DNA of 64,000 bases from Rhodocyclales bacterium (GCA_016214145.1 JACRPA010000002.1:496001-560000); one strand, 5' to 3'. Shown: positions 52,578 to 60,672, counted from the stretch's first letter. Translations and numbers: made by a program. Notes: generated by a model from the sequence alone, not told the origin.

Positions 52578-53561
52578 TCACGCTTTCACCTGCAGCACGA
52601 TCTTGCCGATGTGGCGGCTGCTTTCCATCAGCCGGTGCGCCGCGCCCGCCTGCGACAGCGGGAAGGTGGCGTGAAGGTGCGGGCGCAGGCGGCCGGCGGC
52701 GATCTCCGGCCAGATGTGCGCGAGCAGCGCGTCGCGGATCGCCGCCTTCTCCGCCAGCGTGCGCGGGCGCATGGTCGAGCCGGTGACAGTGAGGCGCTTG
52801 AGCATCACCGGCATGAGGTCGAACTCGCCCTTGCTGCCCTCGAGGAAGGCGATCAGCACCAGGCGGCCGTCGCGCCGCAGCACGCCCAGGTTCTTCTGCA
52901 GGTAGGGCGCCCCCACCATGTCGAGGACGACGTCGACGCCCTCGCCGCTGGTGATCTCCTTGACCTTCTGCACGAAATCGTCCTGCCGGTAGTCGATCGC
53001 ATGGTCGGCGCCGAAGTCGCGGCAGAAGCGCGCCTTCTCCTCGCTGCCGACGGAGACGAAACATTCGACGCCGAGATGGCGCGCGAGCTGGATGGCGGTG
53101 AGGCCGATGCCGCTGGAACCGCCGTGCACCAGCAGCCGCTCGCCCTGCTTCAATCGTCCCAGGTCGACCAGGTTGGCCCAGACGGTGAACCAGGTTTCCG
53201 GCAGCGCCGCCGCCTGCGCCAGGTCGAGGCCCTCGGGAATCGGCAGGACGTGCACGGCCGGCGCCACGCAGTACTCGGCATAGCCGCCGCCCGGCACCAG
53301 CGCCGTCACACGCTGACTGACTTTCCACTCGGAGACGCCCTCGCCCAGCGCCGCCACCGTGCCGGCCACTTCCAGGCCGAGGATCGGCGAAGCGCCCGGC
53401 GGCGGCGGATAGCGGCCGGAGCGCTGCAGCACGTCGGGCCGGTTGATGCCGGCGAAATGCACCTCGATGAGGATCTCGCCGGGTCCGGGCTGCGGCTTCG
53501 CGCCCTCGCCCACCTGCATGGATTCCGGCGTGCCATCGGCGCCGTAGATGATCTGCTTCAC
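52578..53561 (-). CDS. NAD(P)H quinone oxidoreductase, MDR family (PIG3-like)
   Basis: A 327-residue zinc-free MDR protein: FAGINRPDVLQRSGRYPPPPG, GLEVAGTVAALGEG, VHGGSSGIGLTAIQLARHLG and MRPRTLAEKAAI are typical of the PIG3/TP53I3-like group. The start is taken as GTG at 53561, with GGAGG 8 bases upstream. In the usual GDRV(C/M)ALVPGGGYAEY strand, the conserved GD is replaced by SQ (KVSQRVTALV), exactly where a bipartite repeat copy (53302-53324) crosses the gene. Confidence 0.88.
   Translation of the reverse strand: MKQIIYGADGTPESMQVGEGAKPQPGPGEILIEVHFAGINRPDVLQRSGRYPPPPGASPILGLEVAGTVAALGEGVSEWKVSQRVTALVPGGGYAEYCVAPAVHVLPIPEGLDLAQAAALPETWFTVWANLVDLGRLKQGERLLVHGGSSGIGLTAIQLARHLGVECFVSVGSEEKARFCRDFGADHAIDYRQDDFVQKVKEITSGEGVDVVLDMVGAPYLQKNLGVLRRDGRLVLIAFLEGSKGEFDLMPVMLKRLTVTGSTMRPRTLAEKAAIRDALLAHIWPEIAAGRLRPHLHATFPLSQAGAAHRLMESSRHIGKIVLQVKA
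53302..53324 (+). repeat. Bipartite repeat copy 9
   Basis: Exact match, antisense to the PIG3-like quinone oxidoreductase gene, at its altered GD-to-SQ position. Confidence 0.85.
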
Positions 53562-53662
53562 TTCAGGGTTCCTCCGGGGAATTGCTTGAGCGCTCCAGCG
53601 AGCAAGTCTAGCGCGTTTGCACCTGTGGAGCCCCCACATCCGCATTGCGCGGTTGACCGTGC

Positions 53663-53692
53663 TTGACATACCATTTGTGATATATCCATAAT
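53663..53692 (+). promoter_or_regulatory. Predicted promoter of the toxin-antitoxin pair
   Basis: TTGACA (53663-53668), an 18-bp spacer and CATAAT (53687-53692). The -10 lies only 5 bp before the toxin ATG at 53698, so the message would be almost leaderless, or translation starts at a later codon. Confidence 0.45.
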
Positions 53693-53697
53693 GTGGC

Positions 53698-53982
53698 ATG
53701 TGGCAAATCGAGGAGCACCGTCGCGTAAACAAACAGCTTTCCGGTTCGGTTCCTGTCGAAGTTCTGAAACGTTACGAGAAATGGAAAGACATCGCCAGGC
53801 TTTCCGGGCCGCAAGGTCTGCGAGCCATCAAGGGGTTTCACGATGAAGCCTTGTCCGGTGAGTGGAAGGGCCATCGGTCCTCTCGGCTCGGGCTTCAGTG
53901 GCGGGTGATTTATCGAGCAGTCGCCAGCGTATTGCAGATTCAGGTTATTCACGTCACTGCCCACGATTACAGGAGGCCATGA
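53698..53982 (+). CDS. higB: RelE/HigB-type toxin (mRNA interferase)
   Basis: A 94-residue toxin of the type II RelE superfamily. The family pattern is clear: MWQIEEHRRVNKQL, LKRYEKWKDIARLSGPQGLR, GFHDEALSGEWKGHRSSRL, WRVIYRAV and VIHVTAHDYRR with the C-terminal catalytic-type H/Y/R residues. It would cleave ribosome-associated mRNA when free of antitoxin. The antitoxin gene starts 1 bp downstream, giving the toxin-first order of higBA. Confidence 0.9.
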   Translation: MWQIEEHRRVNKQLSGSVPVEVLKRYEKWKDIARLSGPQGLRAIKGFHDEALSGEWKGHRSSRLGLQWRVIYRAVASVLQIQVIHVTAHDYRRP

Positions 53983-53983
53983 A

Positions 53984-54244
53984 ATGAAAGAGTTTCGTCC
54001 AGCGAAAAAGCGGGTTGAGGTCTCGGTGGGAGAGTCTGTCCGTATCCTGCGTGAACTCCAGGAACTGAGCCAAAGCCAACTGTCCGAACTGACGGGCATC
54101 CCGCAAGCCACCCTCTCCGCCATCGAGAACGGTCGCGTGAACCTGGGTGTCGAGCGCGCAAAGGTTCTTGCCCGCGCACTCAGGTGCCATCCAGCCGTAC
54201 TCGTATTTCCCGGCTGGGAGGTTCCACTTGAGCGTGCCGCATAA
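53984..54244 (+). CDS. higA: XRE/HigA-type antitoxin
   Basis: An 86-residue antitoxin with a Cro/CI helix-turn-helix: ESVRILRELQELSQSQLSELTGIPQATLSAIENGRVNLGVERA. It neutralises the preceding toxin and should repress the shared promoter. The pair lies in a lower-GC stretch next to an unknown gene, as is common for acquired stability modules. Confidence 0.9.
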   Translation: MKEFRPAKKRVEVSVGESVRILRELQELSQSQLSELTGIPQATLSAIENGRVNLGVERAKVLARALRCHPAVLVFPGWEVPLERAA

Positions 54245-54325
54245 AACTCGAGGAGACGTTCCGTCTATCGGCGGTGCGTCCCTCAACTTTGGTTTAGGTC
54301 CTTGAATCAAAATAGTCGACTCCGG

Positions 54326-54368
54326 TACTTTTGGTTTGTACTTTTGGTTTGCGTTGTACTTTTGGTTT
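54326..54368. repeat. Three direct repeats of TACTTTTGGTTT
   Basis: Exact 12-bp copies at 54326-54337, 54339-54350 and 54357-54368, with spacings of 13 and 18 bp, plus a partial CTTTGGTTT near 54284. They lie 38 bp upstream of the unknown gene at 54406 and after higA. They could be iteron-like binding sites or a slipped-strand repeat. Confidence 0.7.
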
Positions 54369-54405
54369 CAGGCCGCTCACTTCCACGTTCTGCGACAATG
54401 ACACT

Positions 54406-55215
54406 ATGACGGACGAGGGTGTTACTGACATCGTCACTGACCGTGAGCGGCTGTTCTCTTTTCCCGATCTGCTCGCCACGGACTACTTCCAAAGGTATAG
54501 GAAGGGATACTACGCATCACGAGAGCAAGGACTTCTGAATCCACATCGTAACTATGTGAAGCTCTTGGTCTACCTAGACGAGATTAACGAGTACAACGAG
54601 CAACACGCCAAATCATACGCGAAGCGATTCCGAGAGAGCGCGACCGATTGGCGGAATGCGGAGGCTGTGTTCGCCGAAGTCATCGTCTATCGGCACTATA
54701 TACGCCCTGTGTACGAGGATCTGATCAAATCAATTTCTCTCGACGCAGCCGAATCCGACGTAATCATTGAGCGCTTGGACGGAACTAAGGCGTACCTGGA
54801 AGTTTTCTGTGTGATGCCGAGCTTTCCGAGCCCGCCGAAAGGCCAGTTTGTCGTTTACGGCGTCAAGACGCATACTCAAAACGAGATGGCGTCTATCCGC
54901 CAGAAACTGTTGCAGAAAATCTCCAAGCAGAAGCAGTTCACACAGCCCCGCGACAACTATGCAGTTATCGAGCTCAATGACGCTACGATTGCCGGAGATT
55001 TTTCGGTTCTGTCATCGCTTTCCAGCGGCTATACGATCACGATAAACAAGGAAACAATGAGCATTGAGTCGTCAGGCTACGATTGGACGAATTCGGTATT
55101 TGATGATGAATGTACGAAGTACCTTAAAGCAATCATCTATTTCGATCTCGGCGATTACTCAGGACGTAGATTCCTTTTCAATCCGAAATTTGGCCAAAGT
55201 GTGGCCCCCGAATAA
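54406..55215 (+). CDS. Unknown 269-residue protein, possible PD-(D/E)XK-like core
   Basis: I do not recognise a named family. The start ATG 54406 (MTDEGVTDIVTDRERL) is preferred to 54331, which lies in the direct repeats. The protein is mainly helical and charged in its first half (RNYVKLLVYLDEINEYNEQHAKSY), then shows an alpha/beta core: AEVIVYRHYI, SDVIIERLDGTKAYLEVFCV. The D...DG...E spacing resembles a degenerate PD-(D/E)XK nuclease, but the lysine expected after E-x is missing. GC content is well below the window average. Location beside a toxin-antitoxin pair suggests a horizontally acquired, perhaps defensive, gene. Confidence 0.6.
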   Translation: MTDEGVTDIVTDRERLFSFPDLLATDYFQRYRKGYYASREQGLLNPHRNYVKLLVYLDEINEYNEQHAKSYAKRFRESATDWRNAEAVFAEVIVYRHYIRPVYEDLIKSISLDAAESDVIIERLDGTKAYLEVFCVMPSFPSPPKGQFVVYGVKTHTQNEMASIRQKLLQKISKQKQFTQPRDNYAVIELNDATIAGDFSVLSSLSSGYTITINKETMSIESSGYDWTNSVFDDECTKYLKAIIYFDLGDYSGRRFLFNPKFGQSVAPE

Positions 55216-55383
55216 TCCCTTGTAGCGGTCGCACTGCAAGCGGCGCGCCGCTGGAGGGGCTCATTAACATCCGCTCATTCGTGCTTGCTACTTCCACTCA
55301 GAGTCGATCTGAGACCTTCTTCCTATCTCCCATAAGCTGATTCCTCATGCTGGCCTGTTGTTCCGCCGCATGAGAAACAGGCA

Positions 55384-56292
55384 TCACCCACGCAAGACGG
55401 ACACTTGAGCTTTTTTGCAGTGCGAGGCGATCGCCTCGACCAGGATCGGCAACAGGCCCGGTGGCAGGTCGTGCGCCATGCCGTCGATCACCATGAGTTT
55501 CGCGCCCTTGATGTGATGCGCGGTGTCGCGCCCCGCCGCGACTGGCACCAGCGGATCGTCGGCGCCGTGGATGACCAGCGTCGGCGCGGTGATTTTCGCA
55601 AGCAGCAGGCGCCGGTCGCCCGAGGCGATGATGGCGAGCAATTGTTGCAGCACGCCCGCCGGGTGGTAGGCGCGGCGCACGCCGCGCCCGATGCGCTGGC
55701 GCAGCTCGCCCTGGTCGGTGGGGTAGCCGGGGCTGCCGATGACGCCGAACAACCGAATCAGGTGTTCGACCACCTGCTCCGGATCATCAGGGTCGGACGG
55801 TTTGCTCAGCAGCGCCCGCATCGCGCGTGGCCTGGACCGGGACACCTTCGGGTTGCCGCTCGACGACATGATCGAGGTGAGGCTGAGCGTGCGGTGAGGA
55901 AAACGCGCCGCGACAACCTGGGCGATCATGCCGCCCATGGAGGCGCCGACGATGTGCGCCCGCTCGATGCCCAGCGCGTCAAGCAGGCCGATGGTGTCGT
56001 CGGCCATCTCGTTGAGCGTGTAGGGCGCGCGCACCGGCAGCTTGAGCCACGCCGAGGCGAAGGCGAGCAGCAGGTTGGGCCGCTTCTTCAGGTGGATCTT
56101 GCCGGACAGACCGCTATCGCGGTTGTCGAAGCGGATGACGCGGAAACAGCGCTCGACCAGCCCCTGGCAGAAGTCATCGGGCCAGGCGACGAGCTGCATG
56201 CCCAGGCCCATGATGAGGACGATGGGCGGATCGGACGGCTTGCCGAGGGATTCGTACTCGATTTTCAGGCCGTTGATTTCGACGGACGGCAT
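55384..56292 (-). CDS. Alpha/beta hydrolase
   Basis: A 302-residue hydrolase. The nucleophile serine is in IVGASMGGMIAQ, the acid in VIHGADDPLVPV and the histidine in DGMAHDLP. The oxyanion region IMGLGMQLVAWPDDF and RFDNRDSGLS resemble the esterase / non-haem-peroxidase-like group that follows lipid or PHA enzymes. No operon partner; a repeat-rich gap follows on its upstream side. Confidence 0.9.
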   Translation of the reverse strand: MPSVEINGLKIEYESLGKPSDPPIVLIMGLGMQLVAWPDDFCQGLVERCFRVIRFDNRDSGLSGKIHLKKRPNLLLAFASAWLKLPVRAPYTLNEMADDTIGLLDALGIERAHIVGASMGGMIAQVVAARFPHRTLSLTSIMSSSGNPKVSRSRPRAMRALLSKPSDPDDPEQVVEHLIRLFGVIGSPGYPTDQGELRQRIGRGVRRAYHPAGVLQQLLAIIASGDRRLLLAKITAPTLVIHGADDPLVPVAAGRDTAHHIKGAKLMVIDGMAHDLPPGLLPILVEAIASHCKKAQVSVLRG

Positions 56293-56306
56293 TGGTTTCT
56301 CCGGTT

Positions 56307-56380
56307 GTCTTCCCCGTGGAAGCGGGGATCCAGTGCCCTTGAATTAACGACGCTGGATTCCCGCTTTCGCGGGAATGACA
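56307..56380. repeat. Dispersed GTCAT-type palindromic repeat, second copy
   Basis: Two units (CCCCGTGGAAGCGGGGATCC and GGATTCCCGCTTTCGCGGGA) in opposite orientation, matching the family at 24071-24152. It is intergenic, between two hydrolase genes. Confidence 0.8.
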
Positions 56381-56443
56381 ACCCAAATCGCTTCCTGATT
56401 ACGCATGACACTCAGCCATAGTTGGAGACCTCTGCAACATGTG

Positions 56444-56486
56444 ACCCCCCCTTTGAAAAAGGGGGGGCGAGGGGGGATTTTGCGCC
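56444..56486. repeat. CCCCCTTT hairpin repeat, divergent inverted copy
   Basis: A variant of the CCCCCTTT/AAAGGGGG element in the opposite orientation to 56560-56605, with extra G residues. Together the two copies bracket about 75 bp downstream of the lipase-like gene. Confidence 0.7.
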
Positions 56487-56559
56487 CGGAGGAAGTACCC
56501 TTGGGTGCAGCCGTACATGCGCAGATCACCGCAATCCCACGGGGATTGCCTTCGGTTAT

Positions 56560-56605
56560 AAATCCCCCTTGTTCCCCCTTTTCCAAAGGGGGAGACCTGC
56601 TAATG
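56560..56605. repeat. 46-bp repeat copy 2 (CCCCCTTT hairpin)
   Basis: Identical over 46 bp to 38432-38477. It lies just past the stop of the minus-strand hydrolase gene (56616), the same relation to a gene end as copy 1, consistent with a terminator-like role. Confidence 0.85.
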
Positions 56606-56615
56606 TCAGCATGAC

Positions 56616-57407
56616 TCAGAACCAGCCGCGACGGCGCGGATTGCGGTAGAGCATGCTGCGCAGCCCGCTGCGGTCGAACGGTTTCCACTCCCCTTCGGGC
56701 TGCGCCAGGCGGTCGGCGATGGCGTAGAAGGTCATCGGGTTCAGCCCCATGCCAAGATGGCTTGCCTCGACCTCGATGTTCTCGGTGAGCGGCCCTTCCT
56801 GCTCGACGCTGCACTGCCAGGCCACCACGCCGTCGCTGCGGCTGAAGATGGAGGTGGTCGGCACCGGCGGCGGCGTGCGCAGCGGCTCGTGGATTTCCGG
56901 CGCGCCGATCTTGTGGCCGGTGACGAATTCGTAGAGCCGCCAGGCATTGGTCGCCTTCGGATGGCCGGTGAAGGGCGTGCCCAGGGTGATGACCTGGCGC
57001 ACCGCATCCGGATAAACCTTGGCCAGTTCGCGCGCATAGAGGCCGCCCAGGCTCCAGCCGATCAGGCTGACCTTCCTGCCGTGCTCCTCGTAGAGTTCCT
57101 TCAGCCGCGCCTGGCAGGACTCGATCACGCCGTCGCGCGGGCCGAGATTCACGCCCTGTTTCCACGGACAGGCGGCATAGCCGAGCCCCTTGAGGAATCT
57201 GCGCAGCGGCAAGGTGCTCATGTCCGGCGCGATCAGCCCGGGGAAAACCAGCACCGGATGGCCGTCGCCCTTCGGCGCCAGGCGCAGCAGGGGTTTGGCC
57301 GCGATCGAGGCGCCGAACTCCCACGGCGCGCGCCCTTCCAGCGCCAGCCTGACCAGGCCGGGCGCTTGCGGCAGGCCGAACTCGACCCAGTGATGCGGGT
57401 TGTGCAT
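56616..57407 (-). CDS. Alpha/beta hydrolase, lipase/acyltransferase-like
   Basis: A 263-residue protein with the nucleophile motif LIGWSLGGLYAREL, an upstream PVLVFPGLIAPDMST oxyanion strand, SRSDGVVAW (acid) and EASHLGMGLNPM (histidine). The GWSLGG and TLGTPFTGHP segments resemble triacylglycerol lipases and PHA-depolymerase-like enzymes. It follows the WS/DGAT gene by 11 bp on the same strand, so a lipid ester role is plausible. Confidence 0.87.
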   Translation of the reverse strand: MHNPHHWVEFGLPQAPGLVRLALEGRAPWEFGASIAAKPLLRLAPKGDGHPVLVFPGLIAPDMSTLPLRRFLKGLGYAACPWKQGVNLGPRDGVIESCQARLKELYEEHGRKVSLIGWSLGGLYARELAKVYPDAVRQVITLGTPFTGHPKATNAWRLYEFVTGHKIGAPEIHEPLRTPPPVPTTSIFSRSDGVVAWQCSVEQEGPLTENIEVEASHLGMGLNPMTFYAIADRLAQPEGEWKPFDRSGLRSMLYRNPRRRGWF

Positions 57408-57418
57408 GTTTCCTCCCT

Positions 57419-58909
57419 TCAGGATTTTGACGACGTGGTTTTTCTATTAACGGCACGCTTGCGCTTCTCCGCAGGGGCGGGCTGCGGCAGGGCGCGCAGC
57501 TTCAGTTCCTCGTGCGCCTCCAGCAGCGCCTGCGCCAGCTTGCGCGGGTCGGGCACCGCCTTGCGGGCGACGACGATGCCGAAATCGAGCGAGCCGGCAT
57601 AGCTCATCACCGTGATGTTCACGCCCAGTCCGTGCTCGACGATGGACAGGGGAAAGTAGGCGCGCATGGGCAGGCCGGCGGCATGGAGCGTCACCGGCGG
57701 GCCGGGCACGTTGGAGATGACCAGGTTGGCGATGGGCGGAATGGCGCTGGCAAGTTTCGTTTTCCCGTAGAGCGCGGCCAGCCCGCCCACCAGCCACGGC
57801 ACGCCGATCGAGGGGAAATCGGTGGGGATGACCGACTGGGCGCGGCGGGCGACGGACTTCATGGCGCCGGAGGCATCGCGGATGGCGCGCAGCCGCCGCA
57901 GCGGGTCGGCAATGTTCGTGGCGAGGCTGACCAGGCTCAGGGTGGCCTGGGTGGTGAAGTCGGTGTTGCCGGATTCGCGCAGCGAGATCGGCATGGTCGC
58001 GATGAGCGGCTTCTTCGGGATGCCGCCGCGGTGGGCGAGGTAGCGCCGCAGCGCGCCGCTGCACAGCGCTAGGACGACGTCGTTGAGCTTCGCCTCCTGG
58101 CTGACGGCGATCGCCTTCGCCTCGGCGAGGGGAAGCGACACGCAGGCGAAGCCGCGCTCGGCCGTGATCGCCACATTGAGCGGCGTCTTCGGGCCGAAGG
58201 AGAAATTCTGGCGCAAGGGCGAAGGGCCTTCACTGCTTGCGCCGCCCGAGCTTTTCACCATGCCGGCGAGGAGCCGGAAAACGTCGGGCAGGTGCCGCAC
58301 CAGTTTCACGTACTGGGCGGCGTCGTGCCTCAAGGCGGCGCTCGCCAGGCTGACGAGGCCCGGCTGTTCGGCACGGGCCGAGACGTTACGTGACGCGGCG
58401 ACGCGCGCCGTGGCCGTCTTCCCCGCCGGCTGCGGCGCGACGTCGAACAGCGCCTTGGCCAGCGCCACGCCGGCCGCGCCATCCAGCACGGCATGGTGCA
58501 CCTTCATGTAGAAGGCCGCCTGCCCGCCCTGCAGGCCCTCGATGACATGCACTTCCCACAGCGGCCGGCGGCGGTCCATCAGTTCGGCATGCAGGCGCGC
58601 GGTGCAGCGATCGAGCTGCAGCCGCGTGCCGGGCCGCGGCAATTTGTGGCGGCGCACGTGATAGTCGAGATCGACCGCGCCGCCGTCCGTCCACACCGGG
58701 TTGGCGAAATGCAGCGGCATCTCCGCCAGCCGGCGCCGGTAGAGCGGCGCCAGGTCGAGGCTGCGCGCCAGAAGCCGCTTGATCTCGGTGTAGAAATCCT
58801 TCTTGTATTCAGACGGAAGATCGAACAGATGCAGGGAACCGACATGCATCGGCGTCTCGGGTGTTTCGAGATGCAGGAAGCTGCCGTCGAGTCCGCTGAG
58901 GGATTTCAA
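57419..58909 (-). CDS. Wax ester synthase / diacylglycerol acyltransferase (WS/DGAT)
   Basis: A 496-residue acyltransferase. The catalytic motif HHxxxDG is at H138-H139...D143 (KVHHAVLDGAAG). LSGLDGSFLHLETPETPMHVGSL is the family N-terminus, and NDVVLALCSGALRRYL and NLVISNVPGPP are the PLW/ND-type C-terminal motifs. It makes wax esters or triacylglycerol from acyl-CoA. The start appears to be TTG at 58909, overlapping the previous gene's stop (TTGA). No ATG gives the conserved N-terminus, and the open frame upstream is out-of-frame shadow. Confidence 0.92.
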   Translation of the reverse strand: MKSLSGLDGSFLHLETPETPMHVGSLHLFDLPSEYKKDFYTEIKRLLARSLDLAPLYRRRLAEMPLHFANPVWTDGGAVDLDYHVRRHKLPRPGTRLQLDRCTARLHAELMDRRRPLWEVHVIEGLQGGQAAFYMKVHHAVLDGAAGVALAKALFDVAPQPAGKTATARVAASRNVSARAEQPGLVSLASAALRHDAAQYVKLVRHLPDVFRLLAGMVKSSGGASSEGPSPLRQNFSFGPKTPLNVAITAERGFACVSLPLAEAKAIAVSQEAKLNDVVLALCSGALRRYLAHRGGIPKKPLIATMPISLRESGNTDFTTQATLSLVSLATNIADPLRRLRAIRDASGAMKSVARRAQSVIPTDFPSIGVPWLVGGLAALYGKTKLASAIPPIANLVISNVPGPPVTLHAAGLPMRAYFPLSIVEHGLGVNITVMSYAGSLDFGIVVARKAVPDPRKLAQALLEAHEELKLRALPQPAPAEKRKRAVNRKTTSSKS

Positions 58910-59355
58910 GACAGCGCGCCGGCCTCGCCCTGCATCATCCAGACGAACATCGCCCGGCCTTGCGCCCGCGCCACGCCGGCCAGATCGGCCAGCGCCGTGA
59001 CGAAACCCTTGACCTCGTCGGCGGACCAGGCGTCCTCCTCGAACTCCTCGGTCGCGGCCAGCTCCTCGCCGACCCGGTCGAGGGCGTCTTCCTCGAGTTC
59101 GGCAAGATGCGCCACGGAATCGTCGGGCAGCTTCATGAGCCAGGGGCCCTCGTCGGACGCGGCATAGAGCGGCCCGCATTCGTCCAGCGCCTCGTCGAAC
59201 AGCTCGCCGGAGAGCAGGGCGTGGAGCATGGCGAACTTGGCCTGGTCAAGGCCGTTCGCCTCGAAGCCCTTCCATTCCTCGACCGGCTTTTCCGATTCGA
59301 TGATCGCCGCAGCATCCTCCCGATCGGCCACAACCACATTCACCAGCATTCTCAT
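58906..59355 (-). CDS. Small acidic protein of unknown function
   Basis: A 149-residue, strongly acidic, mostly helical protein (EELAATEEFEEDAWSADEVKGFV). There is no signal peptide or known motif. It overlaps the WS/DGAT start by 4 bp, indicating translational coupling, so it may be linked to lipid storage or simply share the transcript. Coding is supported by the overlap and by GC-skewed codon use, not by family recognition. Confidence 0.65.
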   Translation of the reverse strand: MRMLVNVVVADREDAAAIIESEKPVEEWKGFEANGLDQAKFAMLHALLSGELFDEALDECGPLYAASDEGPWLMKLPDDSVAHLAELEEDALDRVGEELAATEEFEEDAWSADEVKGFVTALADLAGVARAQGRAMFVWMMQGEAGALS

Positions 59356-59424
59356 CAGCTCCCTCCCGTATTCCGGTTCTTCAGACTTTACTGTGGGTAG
59401 CGTGGAAGCATCGTTGTCCGTTCA

Positions 59425-59512
59425 CCCTCTCCCCAGCCCTCTCCCATCAAGGGAGAGGGGGCACATCTCCCCTCCCCCCTCGCGGGGGAGGGGCAGGGGG
59501 AGAGGGGGACTG
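59425..59512. repeat. GC-rich CTCTCCC / GGGAGAG repeat block
   Basis: CCCTCTCCCATCAAGGGAGA followed by CCCCTCCCCCCTCGCGGGGG and a further GGGAGAGGGGG run forms nested hairpins between two minus-strand genes. This type of element is common between genes in proteobacteria and may end transcription of the ArfB-fusion unit. Confidence 0.7.
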
Positions 59513-59559
59513 CGTCCGTGCTAACCCGCAGGAAACCCGGATGAGTCATATTCCTATAC

Positions 59560-60246
59560 TCAGTCGCTGACCTTGCCGCGCAGGGCCTTCACCGCGCCGC
59601 GCCGGGTCTTGCTGTCGAGACGTTTCTTCTGCGAGCTGCGCGTCGGTTTGGTCGGTTTGCGCGGCTTTGGCGTTGCGGCGACGCCGGCAATGAGTTCCTG
59701 CAGCCGCTTCAGCGCTTCTTCCCGGTTTTTTTCCTGGCTGCGGGACTGCTGCGCCTTGATGACGACCACGCCCTCGCGGCTGATGCGCTGGTCGCTCAGC
59801 TTGAGCAGCCGCTCCTTGTAGAAATCGGGCAGCGACGAGGCGCCGACATCGAAGCGCAGGTGTATGGCGCTGGAGACCTTGTTGACGTTCTGGCCGCCCG
59901 CCCCCTGGGCACGGATGGCATTCAGCTCGATCTCGTCGAGCGGGATGGACACCCTCTCCGAGATCTTCAGCACGGACTCGGGCGCGCGTTCGGAGCGTGC
60001 CAGGCCGTCGGCGTAGGCGCGCTTGGCGTCGGCCGAAAGCAATTTGACTTCGTACTCGGCCTTCAGCGCCGACGAGCGGTCGGGATATTCGACGCTCGCC
60101 AGCAGGCGCTTCGGCGGATGCGAGCGGGTATAGCGCGCGCCCTTGCCGCTGGCGTGCGCGGCGTAGCGCGCGGCGACATCGACGGTGATGCCGGTGTAGA
60201 TGCTGCCGTCCCGGCATTCGATCATGTAGAGGTACCACGCAGCCAT
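59560..60246 (-). CDS. arfB: Fusion of GIY-YIG endonuclease domain with ArfB peptidyl-tRNA hydrolase
   Basis: A single 228-residue reading frame. Residues 1-80 are a UPF0213-type GIY-YIG domain: WYLYMIECRDGSIYTGITVDVAARYAAH with the conserved arginine and the glutamate of EYEVKLL. Residues about 95-200 are ArfB: ISERVSIPLDEIELNAIRAQ, the GGQ motif at 117-119 (GAGGQNVNKVSSAIHLRFDV), and an extended basic C-terminal tail (KPRKPTKPTRSSQKKRLDSK) that in ArfB enters the empty mRNA channel. The two parts are normally separate genes. ArfB rescues stalled ribosomes; the role of the attached nuclease-like domain is unknown. Confidence 0.9.
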   Translation of the reverse strand: MAAWYLYMIECRDGSIYTGITVDVAARYAAHASGKGARYTRSHPPKRLLASVEYPDRSSALKAEYEVKLLSADAKRAYADGLARSERAPESVLKISERVSIPLDEIELNAIRAQGAGGQNVNKVSSAIHLRFDVGASSLPDFYKERLLKLSDQRISREGVVVIKAQQSRSQEKNREEALKRLQELIAGVAATPKPRKPTKPTRSSQKKRLDSKTRRGAVKALRGKVSD

Positions 60247-60247
60247 C

Positions 60248-60544
60248 TCAGGCGGTCCCGAAGCCGAACTTGCGCCGGACCATGAGGCAGTCCGCCGACC
60301 CCGCCTGGAACTCCCGGCAGACGAGCGGGCGGTTCGCGTAGACGCTGCAACCCACCTTCACGCCGAGTTCGCCTTCCAGCGCCGCGCAACGATGGCCCCA
60401 GGACTGCATGCGCCCGTTTTCGAAATCGATCAGGTCGTCGGGGATGCCTTCTCCATCGCGCGGCCCCATCAGCACCGGCCAGGTTTCCGACCAGGCGCAG
60501 CAGCCGCCGCAGTCGAGGCAATCGGGCACGCTTTCGCTCGCCAT
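60248..60544 (-). CDS. YkgJ-type cysteine-cluster (zinc/iron-chelating) protein
   Basis: About 98 residues with DCLDCGGCCAW near the N-terminus and HRCAALEG, GCSVYANRPLVCREF and ADCLM further on, the cysteine pattern of the PF03692 family. The metal and role are undefined. Its stop is 1 bp before the ArfB-fusion ATG, so the two are co-transcribed. A GTG at 60592 or GTG at 60553 could also start it. Confidence 0.85.
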   Translation of the reverse strand: MASESVPDCLDCGGCCAWSETWPVLMGPRDGEGIPDDLIDFENGRMQSWGHRCAALEGELGVKVGCSVYANRPLVCREFQAGSADCLMVRRKFGFGTA

Positions 60545-60672
60545 TTCGCTCACGTCCCCACCCAGTCCATCACGCCATTCCCCTTTTTCCACATTAATTT
60601 CGCTATGCGAACGATGGTTTCGTTTTACCCGCCTTCATGATATCTTCTCCGCCATTCCATTGGAACATAACC

